From Elusimicrobia bacterium RIFCSPLOWO2_12_FULL_59_9 (GTDB lineage: Bacteria; Elusimicrobiota; Elusimicrobia; O2-12-FULL-59-9): DNA of 25,424 nucleotides. Positions 5,393-13,830 of the stretch are shown here, piece by piece; positions within the stretch are counted from its first letter, which is position 1, and each line of letters begins with the position of its first letter. The stretch is taken from the NCBI GenBank assembly GCA_001800185.1, contig MGUX01000100.1:1-25424 (forward strand), in the 5' to 3' direction. The translations under genes were made by a program, and so were the position numbers. The notes beneath the pieces were generated by a model. The model was not told the DNA's origin. It did no database searches and saw only the letters and a list, made by a program, of their open reading frames with translations.

Positions 5393-7420
5393 TTAGTACC
5401 GCTTCCAGCCGGGACGGCGCAGGGGGACGGGACAGGTGTCGGCCAGAAAGGGGAGATGATCCTTGATTTTGTCGAGGGCGTCCTCGGCCGCCTGTTCGCC
5501 CACGTGGATGAGTTCTTTGGCGCGGTGAAATTCGGTCCAGGAAAATCTGCGGACGTCGGGCTGAAGAGTCACATGCGCCAGGTCCTTATGGCTTTGAGCG
5601 ATCTCGTATTCCATGGTGTAAATCATCCGGAACAAGACATCGCCGATATGGGGGCCGCGCAAGGTGTGAATGAGAGGCAGCTCCAGGCCTTCGGGCTTTT
5701 TAAAGTGCATTCCCCGGCGCTGGCCGGGCGCGCGGGTGAGGTTGACGGAGATCAAGACGTCGGCGCCCATCTGGGAAATGAGCTTTGTCGGCACCGGATT
5801 GATGAGCCCGCCGTCCACCAAAAAACGGCCGCGATATAGAAACGGCTGGAAAATGATCGGAATGCTGCAGCTTGCCCGCACGGCCTCGGCGACGCGTCCC
5901 TGGCGGAGGACGACCTCCTCTCCCAGCATGATGTCGGTGGCCGCGCAGGCGAAGGGAATTTCAAGATCGCCGAACTCGATGTGGCCGAAGAGGGAGCGCA
6001 GGAATCTAAGAAAAATAACCCCGCCCAGAAGACCGGAGCGCGGGATGGTCATATCCAGGAAAATGTGCTTGTAGAGCCAGGTCTTGTTGACTTGGTGGGC
6101 CTTTTCGATGGTCTCCTCCACCGGGATGCCGGCGCAGTAGCTGGCCCCGACCAAGGAGCCGATGGAAGTGCCGGCGACGACGTCGGCCTCGATGTTGGCT
6201 TTTTGCAGCGTCTTCCAAATTCCCAAAAGGGTGAAACCCAGAGCGCCGCCGGCGCCCATGGCCAAGCCGACTTTAAGCCGCGCGATGTTCCGGCACAGGC
6301 GCTCGATCGCGCGCTGGGTCTTGGGAAACGGGATCAGCGCCGAAAACGGCGAGCCGGAGCGCTGGAAATTTTCCTTGATGGCCGCGTTCCACGGGATTTC
6401 GGTCGATTTTTCATTGATGTCGGAGGGGAAGCGCTGCCGGTCTCCCAGCCAGACGTAGGCTAACTTTTTGGTGTTGCCGAACATCGCCTTGAGGTTGGTG
6501 GCCAACTGGGACTGCTGCACGATCTGCTCGGGCGTGTTGACCAGGATCACCTGGTCCATTTCCTGAAGAAAGGCCTTTTCCACGTCCCCTAAAACATCCG
6601 CCATGCAGAACAGAACGAAATCCTTGGTTTCGCGCATCAGGTTGGTCAGAAGAAAAAGCCCCTCCACCAGCCGGCCGGTGAAAATCTTGGGCTCCAGAGT
6701 CAGCACCTCCAGGCCCGAGGGGTGAACGGCTCCGATCCGGCGGAGGATGTCGGGATCCCGGAAGTCTTCCTCGCGGAGGATCATCTGCTCCGCCGGCGCG
6801 GCCTTAAGCCCCAGCGCCGCCGCGATCTCTCCGCCGCCCTGCGACAGGTCGACGAGCAGCACTCGCTTGCGGGTTTGCTCCGTTAAGTTGAGCGCCAGGT
6901 TGGTGCAGAACAGGGTCCGGTCTTGGCGGTCCAAGGCGCACAGAACGCCGAAAATCTCGGGCAGCAGAGCGCGGGAAGCCGCCTCGGTGGATTCCGAAGA
7001 GCTCAGGAGCCTTTTGGAAAGGATGCGGGCGATATGGAGCAGAATGGACGGGTTGGCGCGCGTGATTTTGTCGAAATCCTGCTTGCTCAGGATGAGAAAC
7101 TCGCAGGTGGTCTCCAGCTTGCCGGTGAAAAGCCGGGGTTCGCCGGTCAAGAGGCTCATCTCTCCGATGGAGTCCCCCGGGCCCAGGTATGCGGTCGTCC
7201 GTTCCCGGCCGTCTTCCGCCACGCTCATGCGCAGGCGGCCGGAGGTGATGAGATAAAACGTGTCTCCGGTCTCTCCCTGCTGGAAAAGCGTCGAGCCCTT
7301 GGACAAGGACAGCGGCTGGAACAGCGGCGCGATCTTGGCCAGGTCTTCGGCCGCGATGGTGGAAAAAAGAGTCGTTTTCTTCAGAAACGACAGCCAGTTG
7401 GAAATTTCCTCGGCTTGCAT
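5393..7420 (-). CDS. NTE-type patatin-like phospholipase with cyclic-nucleotide-binding domain
   Basis: This 675-residue protein has three parts. Residues 10-145 form a cyclic-nucleotide-binding domain (GEMSLLTGEPR at 86-96 is the phosphate-binding cassette). Residues 155-370 look like a degenerate MinD/ParA-type NTPase (FCTNLALNL, KRVLLVDLSQGG), as in the middle of NTE-family proteins. Residues 383-590 form a patatin domain with oxyanion loop GAGGALGF (389-396), nucleophile Ser419 in GTSIG and catalytic Asp536 in DGG. The family hydrolyses lysophospholipids or phospholipid acyl esters. The cNMP domain may couple activity to a nucleotide signal or act only structurally. There is no signal peptide, so it is cytoplasmic or peripheral. 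The Nudix gene lies 9 bp upstream on the same strand, which suggests an operon. Confidence 0.92.
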   Translation of the reverse strand: MQAEEISNWLSFLKKTTLFSTIAAEDLAKIAPLFQPLSLSKGSTLFQQGETGDTFYLITSGRLRMSVAEDGRERTTAYLGPGDSIGEMSLLTGEPRLFTGKLETTCEFLILSKQDFDKITRANPSILLHIARILSKRLLSSSESTEAASRALLPEIFGVLCALDRQDRTLFCTNLALNLTEQTRKRVLLVDLSQGGGEIAAALGLKAAPAEQMILREEDFRDPDILRRIGAVHPSGLEVLTLEPKIFTGRLVEGLFLLTNLMRETKDFVLFCMADVLGDVEKAFLQEMDQVILVNTPEQIVQQSQLATNLKAMFGNTKKLAYVWLGDRQRFPSDINEKSTEIPWNAAIKENFQRSGSPFSALIPFPKTQRAIERLCRNIARLKVGLAMGAGGALGFTLLGIWKTLQKANIEADVVAGTSIGSLVGASYCAGIPVEETIEKAHQVNKTWLYKHIFLDMTIPRSGLLGGVIFLRFLRSLFGHIEFGDLEIPFACAATDIMLGEEVVLRQGRVAEAVRASCSIPIIFQPFLYRGRFLVDGGLINPVPTKLISQMGADVLISVNLTRAPGQRRGMHFKKPEGLELPLIHTLRGPHIGDVLFRMIYTMEYEIAQSHKDLAHVTLQPDVRRFSWTEFHRAKELIHVGEQAAEDALDKIKDHLPFLADTCPVPLRRPGWKRY

Positions 7421-7429
7421 CGGTGTTTG

Positions 7430-8020
7430 TTAGCCGGCTCCCTGAAGTGATATAATTTTTCCGCGTTTCCGGAGGGCGAAGAGGCTCAGCGCGATGATCG
7501 TTTTGGCGTCCTGAATTCTCCCGGAGCCGATCCATTGCAGCGCCTGCCTGAAAGGAACCAGCACGCAGCGGATGTGCTCATCGGGATCGGGCCGGCTGGG
7601 ACCCGGTTCCAGGCGATCGGCCCAAAAAATGTGGATGACTTCGGAGTTGATCGCGCAACTGGGCCAAAACGACGTCAGCGGGCGGATGCGGTCCGCGCGG
7701 TAGCCCGTCTCTTCGACGAGCTCCCGCTTCAGGCACTGGACCGGGCTCTCGCCGCGATGAAGCTTGCCCGCCGGGATCTCAAAGGTGATTTTTCCAACGG
7801 CGTAGCGGTACTGCTGCACCATCACGATCCGGCCGGGGTCGACAAACGGGAGCACCGCCGCCGCCCCGGGGTGGCGGAGGTATTCCCGCGTGGCGATTCT
7901 CCCGCTGGGCAGGCGCACCAGGTCCGCGTAAAAATCGACCGTTTTCCCGGCGTAAATTCTTCGTTTTTTGAAGCGTTTTTCCCGCAATCGTGATGAGGCC
8001 GGCACGCGGTCATTATACAT
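7430..8020 (-). CDS. Nudix hydrolase, ADP-ribose pyrophosphatase-like
   Basis: From the ATG at 8020 the protein is 196 residues. The full Nudix box (Gx5Ex7REUxEExGU) lies at about residues 85-107, GKLHRGE followed by RELVEETGY. The N-terminal RIYAGKTVDFYADLVRLPSG and ITFEIPAGKL are typical of ADP-ribose pyrophosphatases (NudF type), which cleave ADP-ribose to AMP and ribose-5-phosphate. Start choice is open: TTG at 8032, ATG at 8020 or GTG at 8005. A TATAAT on this strand at 8012-8017 with TGGACA 18 bp upstream would start transcription near 8005, which favours the GTG and a leaderless or near-leaderless mRNA. The ATG at 8020 shares the bases CATG with the divergent dnaE start. Confidence 0.88.
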   Translation of the reverse strand: MYNDRVPASSRLREKRFKKRRIYAGKTVDFYADLVRLPSGRIATREYLRHPGAAAVLPFVDPGRIVMVQQYRYAVGKITFEIPAGKLHRGESPVQCLKRELVEETGYRADRIRPLTSFWPSCAINSEVIHIFWADRLEPGPSRPDPDEHIRCVLVPFRQALQWIGSGRIQDAKTIIALSLFALRKRGKIISLQGAG

Positions 8021-8041
8021 GAGTTCTTCCAATTTTGTCCA
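8012..8041 (-). promoter_or_regulatory. Promoter candidate for the Nudix-NTE pair
   Basis: On the minus strand TATAAT (8012-8017) is preceded by an 18-bp spacer and TGGACA (8036-8041), a good sigma70-type match. The -35 and spacer lie within the start of dnaE. The predicted start site is close to the GTG at 8005. Confidence 0.5.
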
Positions 8042-11000
8042 TTTGCACGCCCATTCCGAGTATTCGCTGCTGGACGGCGCCGCCCGCCTTACCGACGATC
8101 ATGGAAACCCGTCCGCTTTCTTGAAAGCCATGGCGCAAAGCGGGATGCCGGCCCTGGCGCTCACCGATCACGGCAACATGTTCGGCGCCATCGAGTTTTA
8201 CGAAGGCTGCAAGAGCGTGGGCTTAAACCCCATCATCGGCTGCGAGGCCTATATGGCCCCGCATTCCAGGTTGGACCGCAAAGGGCAGAGCGAAAAAGAA
8301 GCCACCCGGCACATCACGCTTTTATCGAAAAATCTGGCGGGCTACCGCAACTTGATGCAGCTGTTGTCGAAGGCGTACTTGGAGGGTTTTTATTACAAGC
8401 CCCGCATCGACAAGGAGCTTTTGTCCCAGCACGCCGAGGGGATCGTGGCCCTTTCCGGCTGCCTTAAGGGCGAGGTGGCCCAGGCGCTTTTGGCGGGGGA
8501 CCGCGACGGCGCCGAAAATCTGATCGGAACTTATCGCTCCATTTTGGGACCGGACAATTTCTACCTGGAGCTCATGGACCACGGCCTTGAGAAACAGCAG
8601 CGCGTCAATAAGGAATTGGTCGACATCGCCAAGCGCGGCGAGATTCCCCTGGTGGCCACCAACGACTGCCATTACTTCCGCAAGGAGGACGCGCCCGCCC
8701 ATGACGTGCTGCTTTGCATCGGAACCGGCAAGCGCTTGGACGAGCCCAACCGCCTGCGGTATGAGGCGCCGGAGTTTTATTACAAGTCCTCGGCGGAGAT
8801 GGCCAAGTTGTTTTCCTACGCCCCCCAGGCCCTGCGCGCCACCGTGGAAATCGCCGAAAAGTGCTCCACGGAAATCCCGCTGCATCAGATGCTGCTGCCC
8901 CATTTTGAGACGCCCGCGGGCGAGAGCGTGGAAAGCTGCCTGGAAAAATTATGCTGGGAGGGCTTAAAGCGCCTGAAGCTCGACGCTCTTCCGGAGTACG
9001 CGCGGCGGCTGCGCTACGAGCTCGGCATCATTTTCAAGATGGGCTACGCCAGCTATTTTCTCATCGTCCGGGACTTCATCGATTACGCCCGGCGCAACCA
9101 GGTTCCGGTGGGTCCGGGCCGGGGCAGCGGGGCCGGCTCTCTGGTGGCCTACAGCCTGGCGATCACCATGGTCGACCCCATCCGTTACGGCCTTTTGTTC
9201 GAGCGCTTTTTAAATCCCGACCGCCGCAGCATGCCGGATCTGGACATCGATTTTTCAGACGAGGGGCGCGAGCGCGTGATCGAATATGTGCGCGGAAAAT
9301 ACGGCATGCACAACGTGGCGCAAATCATCACCTTCGGAACCATGCAGGCGCGCCTGGTGGTGCGCGACGTCGGCAGGGTGCTGGGCGTTCCGCTGCCGGA
9401 GGTGGACCGGCTGGCCAAGCTCATTCCCGCGGGCGTGGGCATCGCGCAAGCTCTGGAGACCATCCCGGAGCTCAAGGAGGCGGCGCAGTCCAACTCCCAG
9501 GCGAAAAAGCTTTTGAGCCTCGCCCAGAAGCTGGAGGGCCTCAAGCGCCACACCGGCGTGCACGCCGCCGGCATCGTGATCACCAAGGAGGCGGTGCATT
9601 GCTACAGTCCCCTGGCCAAGAGCGGCAACCAGGGGGTCATCACGACCCAATACAGCGACGTCAATCTGCTCAAGCTGGGCCTGTTGAAAATGGACTTTTT
9701 GGGCCTGCGAACGCTGACCATCGTGGATCACGCCTGCAAGATGATCCGGCTCAAGAAAAATCCGGAATTCGACGTCATGAAAATCCCCTTAGACGACGCC
9801 AAGACCTACGCCATGCTCCGGGAAGGCAACGCCTTCGGGGTGTTCCAACTGGAGAGCTCCGGCATGCGGGACCTCCTGCGCCGCTTAAAGCCCGCGACCT
9901 TCGAGGATATCTCCGCGACGATCGCCCTGTATCGCCCCGGCCCCATGCAGAGCGGCATGCTCGACGACTTCGTGGAGAGAAAAAACGGAAACAAGAAGGT
10001 GACTTACGCCCACCGCCTTCTGGAGCCGATTTTGAAGGAAACCTGCGGGGCCATGATTTACCAGGAACAGATCATGGAAATCGCCAAGGCGATGGCTCTG
10101 TTCACTCCCGGACAAGCCGACGGGCTGCGCAAGGCAATGGGCAAGAAGATCATCGAAGAGATGCAGAGCACGCGGCAGTTGTTCGTCGACGGCTGCGAGC
10201 GCAATAAAATATCGTCGAAGCTCGCCAACAAAGTCTACGATCAAATCGAGAAGTTCGGGGGCTATGGATTTAATAAATCGCATACCGTCGCCTATGGGCT
10301 GGTGACTTACCAGACGGCCTATCTCAAGGCCAATTATCCCATCGAGTATGTGACGGCGCTTCTGACCAGCGAAATCGGCCGCGGCGCCATCGACGCCGAG
10401 GGCAGGGAAAATAAGATCGTCAGCTATATGGAGCAGGCCAAAAGCATGGGTTTGGCGGTTCTTCCGCCCGACGTGCAGCGCTCGGAGGGGACGTTTTGCA
10501 TCGTGGAGGATCAGGGCGCCGAAAAAATTCTGTTCGGACTATTGGCCGTCAAGAACGTGGGCTCCGGCGCCGTCGAATCTATTCTGCGGGCGAGGAAGGC
10601 GGAGGGGCCCTTCAAATCCCTGGATGATTTTTGCCGACGCGTGGACCTTCGGCAGGCGAACAAAAAGGTCGTTGAGTCCATGGTCAAGGCCGGCGCCCTG
10701 GACCGCCTTCTGCCGGGGACGGCGGCCAAGCTCTCCCGCGCCCGGATGCTGGAGAGCCTGGCCGCGGTCATGGACCGCGCCGGCAAGGTGAAGCAGGACC
10801 TCGACAAAGGACAGGGCCTTTTGTTTGAAAGCGCGGCGCTGGCCGACCCCGAGGCTGCCGCCGGCGAAGTCCGCCCGCTCTCCGAGCGCGATATCCTCGA
10901 AGGGGAAAGGGAGGTGCTGGGTTTCTATCTCTCCGGGCATCCCCTCAACCGCTATCGCCAGTTGATCAAGAAATTCGGGGCTCGTTCCATCGGCGACTTG

Positions 11001-11540
11001 GACCGCGCCCCGCAGGCCAAAACCGTCAGCTTGGCGGGCATGATCACGCAAGTCAGCCACCTGACGACCAAGGCGACGGGCGCGCCGTGGGCCCGGGTCA
11101 AACTGGAGGACCTCACCGGCGAGGCGACGCTTCTGGTATTTCCCCGGGCGTACGCCGCCGGCATCGGCAAGATGTTGAGAAACCAGCAAATTGTGCTCGC
11201 CAAAGGCCGCTTGAGCGGCCAGGGCGAGGAGGCCGCCGCCGGCCGCAAGGAGCTCATCGTGGAGGAGCTCTTGACCTTCGAGGAAGCTCTGGGCCAGTTC
11301 AGCAGCCGGTTGGCGGTTCAGGTGCCGGCCTCGGCACGCAACGACAAAACTTTGTATGCTCTTAGGGGAATTTTCAGCCGCTATCCGGGGCGGTGCACGG
11401 TGGTTTTGAATTTGGAGACCGCTTCCAAGGAATCAGCGCAGGTCGTGACCGAGGAACGGGTCAAGATCACGCAAACTCTGCTCGATGAGCTCGAAGCTTT
11501 ATTGGGGGACGGGGTATGGCAAATCGAAAGCGCATATTGA
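8019..11540 (+). CDS. dnaE: DNA polymerase III alpha subunit (replicative polymerase)
   Basis: This 1173-residue protein matches DnaE along its length. An N-terminal PHP domain begins FVHLHAHSEYSLLDG and contains ALTDHGNMFG. The palm has the catalytic PDLDIDFSDEGRE with Asp407 and Asp409, and a third Asp559 in KMDFLGLRTL. The fingers include GVFQLESSGMRDLLRRLKP and ALYRPGP, then FNKSHTVAYG and a C-terminal OB-fold region (about residues 1000-1075, VSLAGMITQVS). It catalyses chromosomal DNA synthesis. I chose the ATG at 8019 because MSSSNFVHLHAHSEYSLLDG aligns with the normal DnaE start; an upstream TTG at 7968 would add 17 residues. No Shine-Dalgarno is visible before it. The start overlaps the divergent Nudix gene, and the 3' end overlaps the receiver gene by 25 bp. 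Confidence 0.97.
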   Translation: MSSSNFVHLHAHSEYSLLDGAARLTDDHGNPSAFLKAMAQSGMPALALTDHGNMFGAIEFYEGCKSVGLNPIIGCEAYMAPHSRLDRKGQSEKEATRHITLLSKNLAGYRNLMQLLSKAYLEGFYYKPRIDKELLSQHAEGIVALSGCLKGEVAQALLAGDRDGAENLIGTYRSILGPDNFYLELMDHGLEKQQRVNKELVDIAKRGEIPLVATNDCHYFRKEDAPAHDVLLCIGTGKRLDEPNRLRYEAPEFYYKSSAEMAKLFSYAPQALRATVEIAEKCSTEIPLHQMLLPHFETPAGESVESCLEKLCWEGLKRLKLDALPEYARRLRYELGIIFKMGYASYFLIVRDFIDYARRNQVPVGPGRGSGAGSLVAYSLAITMVDPIRYGLLFERFLNPDRRSMPDLDIDFSDEGRERVIEYVRGKYGMHNVAQIITFGTMQARLVVRDVGRVLGVPLPEVDRLAKLIPAGVGIAQALETIPELKEAAQSNSQAKKLLSLAQKLEGLKRHTGVHAAGIVITKEAVHCYSPLAKSGNQGVITTQYSDVNLLKLGLLKMDFLGLRTLTIVDHACKMIRLKKNPEFDVMKIPLDDAKTYAMLREGNAFGVFQLESSGMRDLLRRLKPATFEDISATIALYRPGPMQSGMLDDFVERKNGNKKVTYAHRLLEPILKETCGAMIYQEQIMEIAKAMALFTPGQADGLRKAMGKKIIEEMQSTRQLFVDGCERNKISSKLANKVYDQIEKFGGYGFNKSHTVAYGLVTYQTAYLKANYPIEYVTALLTSEIGRGAIDAEGRENKIVSYMEQAKSMGLAVLPPDVQRSEGTFCIVEDQGAEKILFGLLAVKNVGSGAVESILRARKAEGPFKSLDDFCRRVDLRQANKKVVESMVKAGALDRLLPGTAAKLSRARMLESLAAVMDRAGKVKQDLDKGQGLLFESAALADPEAAAGEVRPLSERDILEGEREVLGFYLSGHPLNRYRQLIKKFGARSIGDLDRAPQAKTVSLAGMITQVSHLTTKATGAPWARVKLEDLTGEATLLVFPRAYAAGIGKMLRNQQIVLAKGRLSGQGEEAAAGRKELIVEELLTFEEALGQFSSRLAVQVPASARNDKTLYALRGIFSRYPGRCTVVLNLETASKESAQVVTEERVKITQTLLDELEALLGDGVWQIESAY

Positions 11541-11887
11541 TCGTCGATGACGATTCGGATTTAGTGGAGCTTTTGAATATTTTTTTGACCGGCAAGGGCT
11601 ATGAGCTTTTGACCGCCTCGGACGGCAAACAAGCCCTCCAGCTCCTGGGCGACCATCCCGTGGATTTGGTTCTTTTGGACGTGATGATGCCTTACATGGA
11701 CGGCTATCATGTGGCTTTCGAAATATCCAACAAGATGGGAACGGAAGCCCCTAAAATCGTGCTGATGACCAGCCGGGACACGGTGCGGGAAAAGGGCGTG
11801 ATTTTGCTCAGCGGCGCCCATTCCGTGATGCAAAAGCCCTTCGATTTGGAGGAATTGGACCAAAAAATCAAAGAAATGCTGGCATAA
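11516..11887 (+). CDS. Stand-alone CheY-like response regulator receiver
   Basis: This 123-residue protein is a single receiver domain with no output domain. The acidic pocket is Asp11-Asp12, the phospho-acceptor is Asp55 in LVLLDVMMPYMDG, the switch Thr85 is in LMTSRD and the conserved Lys107 is in MQKPF. It begins inside dnaE (25-bp overlap), where GGGGGACGGGGT just before the ATG may act as its ribosome binding site. Single-domain receivers act by protein-protein contact or in phosphorelays. The soluble GAF-PAS kinase at 1837 has no regulator of its own and could be a partner, but that is inference. A promoter follows immediately after its stop codon. Confidence 0.92.
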   Translation: MANRKRILIVDDDSDLVELLNIFLTGKGYELLTASDGKQALQLLGDHPVDLVLLDVMMPYMDGYHVAFEISNKMGTEAPKIVLMTSRDTVREKGVILLSGAHSVMQKPFDLEELDQKIKEMLA

Positions 11888-11916
11888 TTGACAAGGAAAG
11901 TCAGATACAATAAGAT
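11888..11916 (+). promoter_or_regulatory. Strong sigma70-type promoter for the HEAT-repeat gene
   Basis: A consensus TTGACA (11888-11893), a 17-bp spacer and TAAGAT (11911-11916) lie directly after the receiver stop codon. The predicted transcription start is near 11923. This is the best promoter match I found on the plus strand and implies that the downstream genes are not solely dependent on the dnaE transcript. Confidence 0.7.
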
Positions 11917-11922
11917 AGAAAT

Positions 11923-11953
11923 GCGCCGCGGATTTTGTGCAGAACCGCGGCGC
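11923..11953 (+). promoter_or_regulatory. 5' leader hairpin before the HEAT-repeat gene
   Basis: gcgccgcgg (11923-11931) and ccgcggcgc (11945-11953) form a perfect 9-bp GC-only stem with a 13-nt loop. The stem starts at the predicted transcription start and ends next to the purine-rich ribosome binding region GGGGGGAAGG. It could stabilise the 5' end of the mRNA or affect ribosome access. Confidence 0.55.
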
Positions 11954-11968
11954 GGGGGGGAAGGCGCG

Positions 11969-13048
11969 ATGATAAAAAGGCTTATGATTTCGTTTTTGGC
12001 TGCGGGTTTCCTGTGCGCGGGCGGCGGATTTGCCCTCTTGGGAGCCCAAGGAAGCGCCGCTCCGGCCGCGGCCGGCGCGGAAAAACCGGCTCCGGAGGCC
12101 GCGCCCCCGCCCGATCCGTACCAGCAGGCTTTGACGGAACTCAAGGCCGAGGATGTCTCCGTGCGCCGCATGGCGGCGGAAAATCTGGGCCGGCTTCGGA
12201 ACCAGGAGGCCATCCCGCACTTGACGAATCTGCTCAAGGATGAAAACGCGATGATCCGGGCCACCGCGGTGGACTCTCTGGGGCTTTTGCGCAGCCCGGA
12301 CTCCGCCGCCGCAATCGCCAAGCTTCTGGTGGACGACCCCTCGCCCCAGGTGCGCCAAGCGGCGGCCGTTTCTCTGGCCTATCTGCAAAGCGATGAAGCC
12401 GTTGACGCCCTGATCGCGGCCCTCAATGACGCGGAAGACGGGGTGCGCTATGCCGCCACCCGGACTCTGGGCTTGACGCGCTCTCCTAAAGCGCTCAAAC
12501 CCCTGATGGACGCCGCGGAAAAGGGCTCCAGCGGCATGATGCGTTCGGCGATGGGGGCGCTGGGGCAGCTCCGCGATCCGGCGGCGGCGCCGGTGCTCAT
12601 CAAGGCTCTGGCCTCGGAGGACCGCGCCATACGGCTGGAGGCCGTCAAAGCGCTCGGCCAGCTTCGCTCGGAAGACGGGCTCAAGGCGCTCAAAGCGTTT
12701 TTGAAATCGGACGATGAGGAAATCCGGCTGCAGACGGCCTTGGCCTTCAGCTTTTTGAACGACGCCTCGGCGCAGCCGGCCGCCTTGGAGTTCCTCAAGC
12801 ACGATAACCCTTTGTACCGCCAGGAAGCCGCCAGGATTTTGGCCGCGGTGGGGGATCTCAAGCAGGGGTTCCCCTCCCTGCAGAAAGCCTACGACGGCGA
12901 GCAGAATGTTTACGCCAAGAAAAATCTTGAGTTCAATTTGAGTCAGCTCAAGGCCAGATTGGGCGTGGATGAGAAGCAGGAAGAAAAAAAAGGCGAGAAA
13001 AAAGGGGAGAAAAAGGGCGTCAAAAAATCCCCCAAGGCCCATGAGTAG
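11969..13048 (+). CDS. Exported HEAT-repeat protein with lysine-rich tail
   Basis: From the ATG at 11969 the protein has 359 residues and a typical signal peptide (MIKRLMISFLAAGFLCAGGG), which decides the start over an upstream in-frame start at 11888. An Ala/Pro-rich linker follows, then about seven to eight HEAT-like repeats of roughly 31 residues with the pattern VRxxAAxxLGxLR, covering about residues 50-320. The last ~25 residues are almost entirely Lys, Glu and Gly (KKGEKKGEKKGVKK). HEAT arrays are protein-binding scaffolds, so it is probably a periplasmic scaffold. The ribosome binding region is GGGGGGAAGG. The next gene begins 8 bp before its stop, which suggests coupled translation with a predicted outer-membrane protein. 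Confidence 0.85.
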   Translation: MIKRLMISFLAAGFLCAGGGFALLGAQGSAAPAAAGAEKPAPEAAPPPDPYQQALTELKAEDVSVRRMAAENLGRLRNQEAIPHLTNLLKDENAMIRATAVDSLGLLRSPDSAAAIAKLLVDDPSPQVRQAAAVSLAYLQSDEAVDALIAALNDAEDGVRYAATRTLGLTRSPKALKPLMDAAEKGSSGMMRSAMGALGQLRDPAAAPVLIKALASEDRAIRLEAVKALGQLRSEDGLKALKAFLKSDDEEIRLQTALAFSFLNDASAQPAALEFLKHDNPLYRQEAARILAAVGDLKQGFPSLQKAYDGEQNVYAKKNLEFNLSQLKARLGVDEKQEEKKGEKKGEKKGVKKSPKAHE

Positions 13049-13814
13049 ATTGCCGGCGTTAGGGCTTTGCCTTCTGCTTTGGGCCCCGGCCGGGCTTTGG
13101 GCCCAGAGCCCGGCCGGCCATGCGCGTCCGAAATCCGAGAAACTGCGGGAGTTCGGCCTGTTTCAACCCGAGGTGGGCATCATCGACGTTCCCACGGCCG
13201 GGGTGCTCGATTACGGAAGCTTCGGCATCCGGACGCGGTTTTTTTCGGGCGGCGGAGTCCTCAACTGGCTTTCCTTCGGAGTGTTCCAGAGGCTGAGCAT
13301 CGGCGCCTCATTCCACGTGGACCGCTTCATCGGAGACGATTCTCCGGTGGATTTGGCGCGGCCCGAACTGCAGCTCAAATTCCGGTTTTTCGACGGTGAT
13401 CGATTGCTTCCGGCCTTGGCCGCGGGTTTCGACGGGCAGGGTTATTTTTACAATCGCTCGACCCGGAGGTTTTCGGAAAAAGGCAAGGGGCTTTATTTGG
13501 CGGCCTCCCAGGAAATTTTAACTCCGGGACTGATGACGCACTACGGTCTCAATATTTCCGATTTTGACAGCGACGACGTCTACGGGTTCCTGGGCTTGAG
13601 CTACAACATCCAGGATAAGGCTTCGCTCCTCGCGGAGTTCGATAATTTAAGGCGCAGCGACCAAAACCGGCTGAATGCGGGGTTGAGAATCTACGCGACG
13701 CCCTTTCTGTCTTTGGACCTCGGAGTCCGGGAAATAGGAAAAAGCGAATTTTCGAGCGGCCAGCACCGGAAATCGGAAAGAATCGTGCAGTTTAGATACG
13801 TCGGCAATTTCTAA
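13041..13814 (+). CDS. Predicted outer-membrane beta-barrel protein
   Basis: From the ATG at 13041 the product has 257 residues and a signal peptide (MSRLPALGLCLLLWAPAGLWAQ). The rest shows alternating hydrophobic strands with Gly and aromatic residues, for example GSFGIRTRFFSGGGVLNWLSFGVF and YGFLGLSYNI. It ends in RFRYVGNF-like sequence (QFRYVGNF) with a terminal Phe, the usual signal for outer-membrane barrel assembly. The N-terminal VPTAGVLDYGSFGI recalls YjbH-like exopolysaccharide-associated barrels, but I would not assign that name. It overlaps the HEAT gene by 8 bp, and the two probably work together at the envelope. Confidence 0.7.
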   Translation: MSRLPALGLCLLLWAPAGLWAQSPAGHARPKSEKLREFGLFQPEVGIIDVPTAGVLDYGSFGIRTRFFSGGGVLNWLSFGVFQRLSIGASFHVDRFIGDDSPVDLARPELQLKFRFFDGDRLLPALAAGFDGQGYFYNRSTRRFSEKGKGLYLAASQEILTPGLMTHYGLNISDFDSDDVYGFLGLSYNIQDKASLLAEFDNLRRSDQNRLNAGLRIYATPFLSLDLGVREIGKSEFSSGQHRKSERIVQFRYVGNF

Positions 13815-13830
13815 ACCGAAGGAGGAAATC

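Noticed and set aside
11561..13042. 493-codon minus-strand ORF opposite the receiver and HEAT genes
   Set aside because: It is the antisense of well-supported genes, with a Gly/Arg/His/Gln-rich composition and no domain.
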